Source: Helianthus annuus
Taxonomy: Eukaryota > Streptophyta > Magnoliopsida > Asterales > Asteraceae
DNA length: 64,000 nucleotides
Reading direction: 5' to 3'
Assembly (NCBI RefSeq): GCF_002127325.2
Contig: NC_035437.2
Coordinates: 159,261,097-159,325,096, forward strand
Part shown: one piece after another, positions 1-11,024 of the stretch
Position numbering within the stretch: position 1 is the first letter of the stretch
Layout: every line of letters begins with the position of its first letter
The notes under the pieces: model-generated
Database searches by the model: none
The model's input: only the letters and a program-made list of their open reading frames with translations
What the model was told of the DNA's origin: nothing
Made by a program: the position numbers and the translations under genes

Positions 1-974
1 CCTAAAGTTGCAATAAATAGATATTGCAGTTAGATATAGTCAAGCTAAAATTATAAAATATTGCAGTTATTCTTGGATATTAATCTAATAATTTGCATTT
101 CTTAATTAAAAAGTAATAAAGTAATAAACTTTAAAGTTAAACTAAAAAAACTGAACTTACTATGATATAAAGTTAATAAAAAATTAATTATTTTATAAAC
201 ATTTTTATAACAAGTAATATAAATAAAATACTTCAGAAATTTACAATTTTTACTAGATAAATTCTAAACTGGGTTGCAAATTTTTAGGAATTATAAGTTC
301 AACTATATTGTTATAGATAATATTAGTCAGTTCTAAAATAATTATTTACCAACTTGACTAGATACATAGTAGTAGATTGTGTTGCATATTTTTAGGGATT
401 ATTAGTTAAAAGTAGACTCATATAGATAAGATTAGTTAGGAACTAAAAATTTGAACTTAATATGATATAAAGATAATAAAGATATAAACTCTTATTATCT
501 TATTTTTTTTATAAAAACAATTATTGAAATTTTATAAAAATATAAATTTTTTTATATTTGTAAAAAACCGAAATTTAACAATTTAAGTTAAAGCTCTAAA
601 ACGTACTTACGAGTCAAATACTATTTTTAATTTTTATAAAAACGAAAATTTTAATCTTAAAGTTTATTGGATGGGTACTATGTGGATATTTAGAAAAAGT
701 TATGAACTTTAAAGAATAAAATTATACTTTATAATTTAACCAATAAAATAAACGAACTTTACAATTATAACAACTTATCTTTTATTTTTTGTCTTTTGAT
801 TACTAACTTTTATAAAAAAAACATTATTTTTGTCTTTTAATTATTAATTTTTATAAAAAAACAAAACTTTTACATATGTGTAAACTTATGACATATATCC
901 ACCACAATAATGTTATCATAAATATTATACGAATAAGAAAACTACAAAAAACGAGTGTTACAATGCAAAGTGTC
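1..974. other. AT-rich intergenic DNA
   Basis: Very AT-rich sequence with frequent stops in all frames and no recognisable protein or RNA. It may be the body of the Helitron whose 3' end follows, but no 5' end was found inside the window. Confidence 0.6.
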
Positions 975-977
975 TCC

Positions 978-1006
978 CCCGCCGCATCGCGCGGGCACCC
1001 TGCTAG
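978..1006 (+). mobile_element. Helitron 3' terminus
   Basis: A GC-rich short hairpin (CCCGC, loop, GCGGG) is followed about 8 bases later by CTAG and then T. This is the classic Helitron 3' end: a stem-loop near the end, then CTRR, inserted before T. The neighbourhood is otherwise extremely AT-rich, so the GC-rich hairpin stands out. The sequence just right of it (ACCAATAAATGAAAATC..., then a CACGTGTC-like motif near 1035) resembles a mutated Helitron 5' end. The 5' end of this element is not identified. Confidence 0.5.
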
Positions 1007-1223
1007 TACCAATAAATGAAAATCATTTTGGATACGTGTCACTTTCTCCCGCCTCCTCAGTTTTAAATAATAATATAATATTTTTTTTTCATAAACGTTA
1101 TAGCTAAAAGCTAAAAAGAAACCTTAGAAAATAAAAATCTATCTGCATCATGCTTTGAAACCGAAACACGAGTTGAAATCCAGTCACCTAGCTTCCCCAG
1201 GCTTCCAAATCGTTGAACCCTAA

Positions 1224-2777
1224 TGTAATACCCTGAATCTTAATGTGTTGGTTATAAACGTGTGAAATATGTAATTTATATTTCATATATTGTTAAACGA
1301 GTAAGATGATTGTGTGAAAGGTGAAATATCTTGACAAACTTTGGCTAATATAGGAGACCGTTAATATTAATAATTAAATATATTATTTTATTTACCTTAC
1401 TCCGTTTTTAATGAAACTTAGGTTAAAACGTAGATAAAAATATGCTCGTTCTAATGACATATTCGTCGTTTTATAAAACGTCATATTTTAAAAGTTATAC
1501 AAGAAAAACGAGTTAAGCAGCTGAATTAATATATATAAGCAAGCAAGCTAGCAGGTCAAGCAGGTAGGTAGGCACGTCAATTGAATCTCACATCAACCAA
1601 CAAAGGGATTTGAGGTGCCTGCTTGCTTGCTTTAAATAAGAGTCTCAGTAGTTTGTTTAGGTACCAGTTTCTTTAACGGGAATGCTCTAGTATAGAGAAT
1701 CCCGAGTATACGATACCCCGTTGGGTGTTGTTAGTAGTCGTTTTTGGAGCGCGAGTAGGAGCAGGAGTAGGGAAACTCTACATCAACGTGCCGTAGATAG
1801 TTTTGAGGTATACTCTCGTTTAAGTTTATGTTTAGTTATTTATTATTTATTTTTAGTAGTTAATATTAGTTTTATTATTAGTAATAATATATTAGTAGTA
1901 GTAGTGTTAGTACTATTTTTAGGTACTAGGGTTATTGTCAGGGGCGGGTATTGGGTAGCCTAGCCTTAGTTAGGCATGGACTGATCACCCATGCTTAAAC
2001 AAGGTAGGGTTAACTAATATCCAACCATGATAATGACTAGTTAGGTGTACCATTACCTAACCTAGGATTATGTAATTGTGTCAGGACCTTGAGACATAAC
2101 CCAGTATTACTAGCGGCTGTTAAGCAACTGCTAATCAGGTGAGTCATCATACTTGTCTTTTAAACTGTGATAATATACTCGTCCATAACTGGTAATAATG
2201 AGAATGCTGCAGTATGCATGTGTCAGTAGGGGTATATGGGATCCTATTATGCTTAATGAGGTGTGTCACTCTGGGAAGGGTAATAAGGTGTTGTACCCAC
2301 AGGCACTTCATGCTTATAAGGTCCAGCGACACACACTCATACCTATGTGACGGCCGTAGGGGGACACAGCTGGAGGACCAGTATGTCTCTTGTACGGTGG
2401 TTTGTGACAAGTCAAATGTGACCTATAAGGTTCAATGAGGCCCAACCTGACTATAATGTGGTCACATGCCCATATTGTGTATGCATATAATGTAAACTGT
2501 GGTCTGTCTTTATAAAAAATGTATAGTATGAGCTCACCAGTATATATCTGACGTCGTTTTGAGTATACTTATCTCAGGTGAGTCGTGAGGAAAGCTATAG
2601 GAACTACTTGATAGTTGTGGAGTTTTAGAAGATCAAGGAGTTCTTAGTTGCCAAAGGTTTGTAAATAAATAAAGTGTTGTACTCAGACTATTATAAGTTT
2701 TAATGAAAGGTTAGTTTGTTTCCGCTATAAGTGTATCAATTGTGCACAATCACCCGGGTTACGGGGTGGGTGTTACA
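1224..2777 (+). repeat. 5' LTR of the Ty3 element
   Basis: 1554 bp, starting TGTAATACCC and ending GGTGTTACA, matched end to end by 11025-12578. A TATA-like stretch lies at about 1529-1540. An inverted repeat of AAGCAAGCAAGC (about 1537-1550) with GCTTGCTTGCTTT (about 1620-1632) lies just downstream and could form a hairpin at the start of the transcript. The small open frames inside the LTR are not coding; they recur only because the LTR is duplicated. Confidence 0.95.
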
Positions 2778-2779
2778 GT

Positions 2780-2791
2780 TGGTATCAGAGC
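2780..2791 (+). promoter_or_regulatory. Primer binding site, initiator tRNA-Met
   Basis: TGGTATCAGAGC lies two bases downstream of the 5' LTR end. It is the standard plant LTR-retrotransposon primer site complementary to the 3' end of initiator tRNA-Met, and fixes the element on the plus strand. Confidence 0.95.
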
Positions 2792-3087
2792 CCGAGGTTT
2801 TAGCGAATTAGGTATTGCAGGAATGCCTAAGCTTTAACCAGTAGTTCTCTAAAGATTAATAGCACACTCAGACTAGGCCAAATAACATGTACTCAGGAAA
2901 AGTACTTGCATAGTCAGTTGAGTGACGCTAGAAGAAGTAAACTATGTTGTGCCATTCTATGTGCTATATATATATATACACGTATATATATATATATCTC
3001 TATGTGATGTATATAGTTGTTATATTATAATGATGTATCATACATACTAGTAACTCTTTATACTCATATTCCTATAGGAAAGAGACA

Positions 3088-4353
3088 ATGTCTGAACATA
3101 TAGATGAACAAGGCTCTAGAAATAATCAGAATAACAGAAGGGGAGAGGAAAGTTCTTATAGGACTCGAACTCCCACTCATAGTGTCAGGTCCCGGTCTAG
3201 TGCAAGCATGCGTCTAAATACTGAGGATATCCACAATATAGCTGTGGAAGTGGCTAAGGTAATGAAGAATGCACAAACCGGTAATGTTAACCAATCTGGA
3301 GAACGACATGAAGAAAGCTCAGCAACCTCCACGCCAGTACAAAGGGAAGGAATGGGCGAAGGGAAAAACACTATTGCAACCACGCCACTAGAAGGAAAAG
3401 GTGAATATTCCAAAGCAAAGGAATGTACTTATAAGCACTTCATGTCCTGTAAACCTCAATCCTTTGACGGAAGAAAGGGAGCACTAGAAGCTCAAGACTG
3501 GCTCAACAGAATGGAGTCAGTATTAGACATATGTGAGTGTGATGACCGCAACAAAGTACGGTTCGCCGTACATATGTTTGAAGCTGAAGCCCTTCACTGG
3601 TGGAACATTGTGGTCCGAACAGAGGGAAAAGAAAAGGTTAAGGAGATGAAGTGGGAGGAGTTTATTCATAAGTTTCTTGCTAAGTATTGTCCTCCCAGTG
3701 AGACCGAGCAACTGGAAGTAGAATTCTTTCAGTTAAAAATGGGAAATAAAACCTATCGAGAGTATGTTTCTCGTTTCAACGACATATCTCGACTGGTTTC
3801 TTATTTAGCATTGACTGAGGAACAACTGATCAATAGGTTTATTTGGGGTCTACCCTCTGAAATGAGGGTGTTTATCAAATCCAAATCCCCCAAGACTTTT
3901 GCAGAAACTGTTGAGGCTGGCGCCGTCATGGCTGCCGAGATGATTCTGCGGCAGGCTGAATCTCCCGCACCAAAAAGGAAGTGGGAAGAAAGAAAGGGGG
4001 ACACCCGAAATAACAACTTTAAAAGGCCTAAAACATTTCCTCAATGTCAAATTTGCAAGCGCTTTCATACGGGGGAATGTCGTTTTCCTTGTCCAAATTG
4101 TAAAAAAACGGGTCATACTCTTCAAGAATGCAAGGAAAAGAAGAAGTGTTTCAAATGTGGAGACCCTAACCACATGAAATCTGAATGTCCCGAACTTAAA
4201 AGAAATGATAGGACACAACCAAATCAGCCAAAAGGGCGGGCATTTGTACTCACCACGGAAGAAGCCAAGACCAATACAGACGTTATCACGGGTACGTATC
4301 TCGTAAATGATGTATATGCGTGTGTGTTGATACCGGTGCAAATAGAAGTCTAG
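3088..4353 (+). CDS. gag: Retrotransposon gag protein
   Basis: 421 codons from an ATG about 310 bp after the LTR. Structural capsid/nucleocapsid protein of the Ty3 element, expected to form virus-like particles and package the RNA in the cytoplasm. The first 110 residues are polar and low complexity. Residues about 125-235 match the retrotransposon gag domain (ALHWW and a YCPPSE region). A cysteine-rich part at about 315-372 ends in a CCHC zinc knuckle, [14 protein letters not shown]. The frame runs past the normal gag/protease join and stops at 4353, because the protease motif DTGA is in another frame. In related plant elements gag and pol usually share one frame, so I read this as an indel rather than programmed frameshifting, though the latter is not excluded. 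Confidence 0.9.
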   Translation: MSEHIDEQGSRNNQNNRRGEESSYRTRTPTHSVRSRSSASMRLNTEDIHNIAVEVAKVMKNAQTGNVNQSGERHEESSATSTPVQREGMGEGKNTIATTPLEGKGEYSKAKECTYKHFMSCKPQSFDGRKGALEAQDWLNRMESVLDICECDDRNKVRFAVHMFEAEALHWWNIVVRTEGKEKVKEMKWEEFIHKFLAKYCPPSETEQLEVEFFQLKMGNKTYREYVSRFNDISRLVSYLALTEEQLINRFIWGLPSEMRVFIKSKSPKTFAETVEAGAVMAAEMILRQAESPAPKRKWEERKGDTRNNNFKRPKTFPQCQICKRFHTGECRFPCPNCKKTGHTLQECKEKKKCFKCGDPNHMKSECPELKRNDRTQPNQPKGRAFVLTTEEAKTNTDVITGTYLVNDVYACVLIPVQIEV

Positions 4354-5078
4354 TGTCGACTACCTTTAGACCTTACTTGAACCAGGCGTCCCAAACCCTA
4401 GATCATACCTTTACAGTAGAAATGGCTGATGGAAGTCAAAGAGAGATAGTTGACATAGTTAAGAATTGTAAAATAAGCTTAAACAACCATGTTATCCCTA
4501 TAGACCTAATGCCTATGGAACTTGGAGAATTCGACATAGTCATAGGAATGGACTGGCTGACATTATTTTATGCGGAAATTATATGTGACAAAAGGATCAT
4601 CCGACTCCGATTACCCAACGGCAAACAACTAACTGTATCGGGAGACCGCACTGACAAGACTAAGAACCTCATCACGATAGCACAAGCACATAAATGCCTA
4701 AGGAAAGGGTATGTTGCCTTTTTAGCATATGTCGTAAACACTACAGAAAAGCAGAAGGTCGAGGACGTGCCAGTAGTACGAGAATACCCCGAAGTGTTTC
4801 CCGATGAGCTCCCGGGACTACCATCGGATAGACAGGTTGAGTTTCGCATTGACCTAGTTCCTGGTACATCACCGATTGCTAAGTCGCCGTACAGACTAGC
4901 CCCGACAGAAATGCAAGAACTCAAGAAGCAACTACAAGAGTTGCTTGACAAGGGGTTTATCCAACCTAGTTCGTCACCATGGGGAGCACCCATCTTGTTT
5001 GTCAAGAAGAAAGATGGGACGATGCGCATGTGCATCGATTATAGAGACTTGAATAAAGCCACTATAAAGAATAAATAA
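4320..5078 (+). pseudogene. pol: pol part 1: protease and start of reverse transcriptase, ends at a premature stop
   Basis: Frame shifted relative to gag. It begins at the aspartic protease motif DTGANRS (no ATG; the frame simply opens here), continues through the protease flap region and ILxxMDWL-like segment, then the linker [14 protein letters not shown] and the reverse transcriptase fingers ([27 protein letters not shown]). A TAA at 5076-5078 interrupts the conserved N-terminal part of reverse transcriptase. The next segment continues in the same frame, so this is a point nonsense change and not an indel. The product would lack polymerase activity. Confidence 0.92.
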
Positions 5079-6567
5079 CCTTTGCCCAGGATCGACGACT
5101 TGTTTGATCAATTACAAGGGGCAAGCTATTTCTCTAAAATAGACTTGAGGTCTGGATACCACCAAGTGAAAGTTGCACCAGAAGACATACCTAAGACTGC
5201 CTTCAGGACTAGGTATGGTCATTATGAATTTTTGGTAATGCCATTTGGATTGACCAACGCATCTGCAGTGTTCATGGACCTCATGAACAGGGTTTGTAAA
5301 CCTTACCTCGATAAGTTTGTGATCGTTTTTATTGACGATATCCTTATCTATTCTAAGAACGAGGTAGAACATGAACAACACCTAAGAGCAGTCGTTGAAT
5401 TGCTCAATAAAGAAAAACTCTATGCAAAGTTCTCTAAGTGTGAATTTTGGATACGTGAGGTGCAATTCCTAGGCCACGTGATAAATGAATGTGGAATACA
5501 AGTTGACCCTGCAAAGATCGAGGCCATTAAGAAATGGGAAGTACCGAAGAATCCCACTGAAATCAGAAGATTTCTGGGGTTAGCAGGATACTATAGAAGG
5601 TTTATTCAAGACTTCTCAAAGATTGCAACACCATTAACCACACTAACCCAGAAAGTCTCTAAGTTTAATTGGGGACCTAAACAAGAAGAAGCCTTTAACA
5701 CGTTAAAGCATAAGTTATGTAGCGCCCCAATACTGTCACTTCCTGAGGGAATAAAAGATTTTGCCGTCTACTGTGATGCATCTCACTATGGTATGGGATG
5801 TGTACTCATGCAAAGAGGCAAAGTGATTGCCTACGCCTCTAGACAGTTGAAGATTCATGAACGGAACTACACAACCCATGATTTGGAACTTGGTGCCATA
5901 ATGTTCGCATTGAAAATTTGGAGGCACTATCTTTACGGTACAAAGTGCACTATCTATAGTGACCATAAAAGTTTAAAACACATATTTGAGCAGAAGGAGC
6001 TCAATATGCGTCAGAGACGATGGATGGAGTTATTAAGTGATTACGACTGTGAGATCCAATACCATCCAGGTAAGGCAAACATAGTAGCAGATGCTCTAAG
6101 TAGAAAAGAGAAACCTCAACCAATAAGAATTCGTGCAACCAGAATAGAGGTTAAAACTAGTCTCTTTGATCAAGTTAAAAATATACAACAAGAAGCCTTA
6201 AAAGAGAATCATATTGTAAAAGAAAGAATGATTGGGAGACTGAAGCTACTGACAATGGGAAATGATAATATCCTTAGGTTCAACAATAGGATATGGGTTC
6301 CTAATTTTGGAGGATTGCAGGATACAATCTTAGAGGAAGCTCATAAGTCTAAGTATTCCATTCACCCTGGCAGTGACAAGATGTATAAGGATTTAAGGAG
6401 AGATTATTGGTGGCCAGGAATGAAGCGATTGATTGCCCATTATGTGGAAAAGTGCCTTACATGCCTTAAGGTGAAGGCAGAACATCAAAAACCCTCTGGA
6501 TACTTGCAACAACCAGAGATCCCAGAATGGAAATGGGAGAAAATCACCATGGATTTTATCACGAAAC
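5079..6567 (+). pseudogene. pol: pol part 2: reverse transcriptase, RNase H, integrase N-terminus, cut by nested LTR
   Basis: Continues in frame after the stop. The catalytic region [10 protein letters not shown] carries the paired aspartates of reverse transcriptase; the RNase H domain follows ([20 protein letters not shown]), then the HHCC zinc-binding integrase N-terminus (H...H, CLTCLKVK) and the start of the integrase core with its first acidic residue in TMDFI. It breaks at 6567, where the nested solo LTR begins after target duplication GAAAC. Sequence quality is otherwise high with no further stops, consistent with recent decay. Confidence 0.92.
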
Positions 6568-9500
6568 TGTAACACCTCGAATTTTTGTGTCCAATAATGT
6601 GTTAACACGTGTCATTTGTTTACACGTGGCATTGATATTAAATAAAGGACCGATTTTGACAAACCTTGAAAGTATATCAATTCGAGGGTTATAAATGTCA
6701 ACAAGGGTAAATATACTGTATAGTAACCCTAAATAACGCTTGAACCTTCAAACGAATAAATCATAGATCGTACGGGAACGAAACGCGGAAGAAAGTGAGA
6801 GATTACGAGCTACAGGGGTTAACTGTGTCAACATGTTTAATATTACCTCTGAGTGACCCTTTAACGTTCCCAAGGCTTCGTAACAGTATTATACGCTCAC
6901 TAGAATATACTGTATAAATTCCGCGAAGTTCCGTCTTAAAACGAGAGAGTTATACTCAAACTCGTATGAGAAGGGTTAAAAGCGTCGGCAATGAAAGTTA
7001 AGACTTTCAGAATAATTAAATTAACTAACCGGGGACTTAATAGCGCGGGTAAATAACACGAGGTCCTTAGTTGTAATTAACCGAGGGCCAAACCGCAAAG
7101 TTACCCCTTCAAACCCGAAAGGTCAGGTAAATCATTACGAAAGATTTCGTTATTAATTACCAGGATTTCGTAATCATTTCAAAAGATTTTAAAAATCTGA
7201 AAAACAGGCCCCTCGCGACCCGCATTGCATGTTTGGGTAAGTTGAGGCGGGCCGCGAGCCTCCTCTTTTACTCGCCTGGTATTTAAATCCCAGGCGGCCC
7301 GCATTAGAAACGCATGGAACTCCCATGCGGGCCGCATTAGACGCCCAGATGCAGAATACTTGTAACTACATGCCTTTTGGAGCCTTTGAACGACCAACAA
7401 CCAATTAATGGAGCATGGGCGCCCCCTACTCGACCCATAGCCCTCAGGGACACCTACCCATCATCTCTGGACTGTTGTGAGTGTTTGTAATGATCATAGA
7501 TGCTTGGCATTGGCTATAAATAGCCACATTATACACATAACCTTCACAACACCAAAAACACACATCTCTGGTCATTACAAGAGCTCTCAAGTCCTCTTCT
7601 CTGCTCTATAAGCAAGAACACACTTCTGTAAGTCGTTCACAACCATTTTGGTCATACATTTCCATAGTTATAGCCTAAAAACACAACCGTCGTAACTAAC
7701 GGTTGTCATTACAATAACCTGCAAATGGTTCAGTCTTATGACGGATCAAAAGTAGTTTTGAGTAGGTAATTATGTGGGTAATAAACCTCTAAAAAGGTTC
7801 CCCCTGATCACCACTCTAACTATGTCAAATATCGAGTCAAACGTGCGGTTAAAAAGTCAACAGAAAGCTATTTTAGCGATTTATGCATAATCTGTAATGT
7901 ATATGTTATGAAACCTGTTTTGACACTTATAAAACATGATATTAAGTATATAAACTTGTTTGCGCTCGTTTGGATCGATCATTTGCTATATTGACCCGGT
8001 TCGGAGCCGAATGTCGCAAAAGTTTGACTTTTGCTTTGACTTCAGTTCTGACCCGTTTTAGTGAGGTATAGATATACCTTAGGACTCTCTTAGGACCAGA
8101 TTACATGATGGTACCAACCTCTGTGATCGGTTCATGAGTTATCCGAGTCTTTTGCGCATTTCCGTCATTCGCCTAAAAGTTGACCGTAACGGCCTTTTGA
8201 AATTAAAACGAGTATTTCGGACACGTGAACGGACCAAAACCTTGCTTATTAAATTATGAGCATGTCCTTAAAGTTTCACGTCAATCCGAGGTCTAGAATG
8301 AGAGTTATGCTAATTAGCGCAATTTAAATAAACTTTTGTAATAAACGGCGCAATTAGCATAACACCTATCTAAACCAAGATTTCGTCACCAAAACTTTTA
8401 CCCACTGTATTAAAATAATATTTTGGGAATTTTAAAGATTTTTAATAATTTTTACCTCGCTCATAACCTGCGGTTATGGCTACGGTTCGGTAAATACCGA
8501 ATATGCCCTTTTCGGCCAAAACCTGAGTTCTACAAGGTCTTTTGACCCAATTCCAGTTGCTACTGATTTTAAATAATAAATAAAGTATTTTAAGCTTTAT
8601 AAGCTGTTCGGGAAACTCAGATTTCCTGTAGAACTCGAAAAGCCCTTTTTAAAGTCTTTAAAAGGACCAAAAAGCCCCTACGGGGCATAATAATAACTTA
8701 AACTCGTTACGGGCGTCACGGAAGGTATCCTACTGATACCACAACCCTTTTAAGGCATATTGACTTAGGAAATAAGCGTACAACTCTCATGGTTAACCGT
8801 TTCGCCTATTGCGCGCACGGTTCGGCTTATGAAACTAGTTTTCATAAATTAGCCGATACGGGTCAAATTATATTATTTGAACCCCAAAATCCAGAGTGTG
8901 AACCATTAACCCATGTAAAACAAAGTCTCTGAACTTGTTGGGTCAGAATCACGCTCCATTCTCGGTTTTCGCCTTTCGCGCGATTAAACCATATCTATAT
9001 ATATCGGAACCAACCGGTCTAGGCTACGGCCATTATAACGACTCGTTAGGATTCTAAGAGGTTAATTAAAACCTTCGTTCCAGATTAGGAGCCCCAGTAA
9101 AAGCTATCGGTGACTTAATCCAAATTAAGGAAATATACTTGCAAAGGTAAATACTTTAACTTATTTCCCCTATATGGGCTTGGGTTACGGTATATTAATA
9201 CCGCTTGATTGAGCATTGTATTCTTCCATCGCTTAGGTGGTTAATTAAATAATATGATCGGCTCATTTAAACAGTTTTGTTTCTTATAAGCCTTTGGGGG
9301 GTTTAATGACCGTTGTCCCGGATATCCTTGGCATCATTTTACGAAATGGCCACAACCATCGACATCCCGGTGTAGGCGTACACCCGGTATATATTGTCGA
9401 CATTAAATTAAAAGACGTAGCCGTTGGTTTTTATACTACGGTTTTACGCAATGTGGTGTGTCTATAAATCTTTAACCCGGCACGACCCGGGCTATTGAAC

Positions 9501-9958
9501 GCATAAAAGAACATGTAAAACGTTCACAAGATTTTATTATAATTTTCCCAAGTTATAAAAGAGTTTGTGCCTTGTGCATTCAAATCAATTTTAACAAACA
9601 TTTTCAAATGTGTCAGTTGAATGTATTTACCAGTGTAAACTGACGTATTTTTCCCAAAAAGATTAAGTGCAGGTACTGTACGAAATTGGCTGGTATTAGC
9701 TGCCTAAGCATCATGAATAGTCTCGCAAACTCGATGCCGTATCTGAATGAACAACATTTTATTATTTTGATCCGCTGTGGATATATTCAACTTCTGTAAT
9801 ACATTTGATATTACAACCAGAGGTTGAGTTTATATATTTATCTTATGCTTCCGCTGTGCATTATATAATTGTGTGGTTTGACTATATTGTTGCCAACGTC
9901 GTCACGGTAATCCCCCACCGGGCCCACCGGTGAGATACGTGGAAATCGGGGTGTGACA
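6568..9958 (+). mobile_element. Nested solo LTR inside integrase
   Basis: 3391 bp starting TGTAACACCTCG and ending CGGGGTGTGACA, with a perfect 5-bp target duplication GAAAC at 6563-6567 and 9959-9963. TG...CA ends, terminal inverted similarity and 5-bp duplication identify LTR-retrotransposon DNA. There is no PBS, PPT, coding region or second LTR, so it is a solo LTR left by recombination between two LTRs. Insert plus duplicated bases is 3396 bp, a multiple of three, and the pol frame is the same on both sides. A TATA box at 7515 suggests the LTR itself reads on the plus strand. It is not the same family as the host LTR. Confidence 0.9.
7515..7522 (+). promoter_or_regulatory. TATA box within the nested solo LTR
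   Basis: TATAAATA in the context GGCTATAAATAGCC, followed by a CA-rich stretch resembling a transcription start region. It is a plausible core promoter of the lost element and could still drive antisense-free plus-strand transcription into integrase. No expression evidence. Confidence 0.5.
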
Positions 9959-9963
9959 GAAAC

Positions 9964-10984
9964 TCCCAAGGTCAAGTCACAGTTATGATACTATTTGGGT
10001 AATAGTGGACAGACTGACCAAGTCTGCACACTTTGTGCCAATTCGTGAGGACTATAAGATGAACAAGCTAGCTCAAATTTACATCAAAGAAATAGTCTCG
10101 CGACATGGGGTGCATGTATCGATCATATCAGACAGAGATAGTCGTTTCACATCTAAATTCTGGCAAAGTTTCCAACAAGAGTTGGGCACCAAGCTTAATC
10201 TAAGCACTGCATATCATCCTCAGATGGATGGGCAGAGTGAACGGACTATTCAGACATTAGAAGATATGCTTCGGGCTTGTGTATTGATTTTGGTGGAAGT
10301 TGGGACACTCATCTACCACTCATCGAATTCGCCTACAAAAATAGCTATCACGCCAGTATCAAAGTTGCACCTTATGAAGCTTTATACGGAAGAAGGTGGC
10401 GCACTCCTATCTGTTGGACGGAAGTAGGGGAAAGTCAACTATCAGGACCAGAAATCATTGTGGAGACCACAGAAAAGATCCAGCAAATCAAAGAAAGGAT
10501 GAAAAGTGCTCAAGATCGACAAAAGAGTTATGCAGATCAGAGGCGTAAACCCCTAGAGTTCCAACTAGGGGATAAAGTAATGCTTAAGGTATCACCTCTG
10601 AAAGGAGTGATTCGGTTTGGAAGGAAGGGAAAGTCGAAACCCCGATACATTGGGCCGTTTGAAGTAACAACCAAAGTAGGACCAGTGGCTTATCGACTAA
10701 AACTTCCTGAACAGCTGGCAGGAATACATAATACTTTCCATGTATCAAATTTAAGGAAGTGCCTAGTGGACGAAGCCCAACAAATACCCCTGGAAGACGT
10801 ACAGGTTGACAAAAAACTCAACTTCATTGAAGAACCACTACAAATCGAAGATAGGAAGGTTAAAAAGTTACGCAAGAAGGAAATCCCGTTAGTCAAAGTC
10901 AAGTGGAACGCACGTCATGGACCCAACTTTACATGGGAACTAGAAAACATAATGAAAGATAAGTACCCTCATCTTTTTAAGTAA
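9964..10984 (+). pseudogene. pol: pol part 3: integrase core and chromodomain-like C-terminus, frameshifted
   Basis: Resumes the integrase core after the nested [16 protein letters not shown], the second catalytic aspartate in ISDRDSRF, and the glutamate in DGQSERT. Around 10281-10290 the frame shifts by one base, so a stop appears at 10427 in the first frame, while the family motif [18 protein letters not shown] continues in the other frame to 10984. The C-terminus (about 10600-10984) has the [14 protein letters not shown] region of plant Ty3 integrases and ends in a chromodomain-like segment [17 protein letters not shown]. Such tails direct chromovirus integration to chromatin marks. Confidence 0.9.
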
Positions 10985-11011
10985 TGACAAATTTCGAGGA
11001 CGAAATTTTGT

Positions 11012-11024
11012 AAGGAGGGAAGGA
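11012..11024 (+). promoter_or_regulatory. Polypurine tract
   Basis: AAGGAGGGAAGGA immediately before the 3' LTR; primer for plus-strand DNA synthesis. It is preceded by TTTCGAGGACGAAATTT, a sequence also seen next to the PPT of the minus-strand element at 35523. Confidence 0.85.

Noticed and set aside
1721..2438. Open frames of 74-87 codons repeated at 11522-12239
   Set aside because: Both lie in the 5' and 3' LTRs; conservation follows from LTR identity.
6568..9958. Intron within pol
   Set aside because: It has TG...CA ends and a GAAAC duplication and is 3.4 kb with an LTR-type TATA box; a solo LTR explains it fully.
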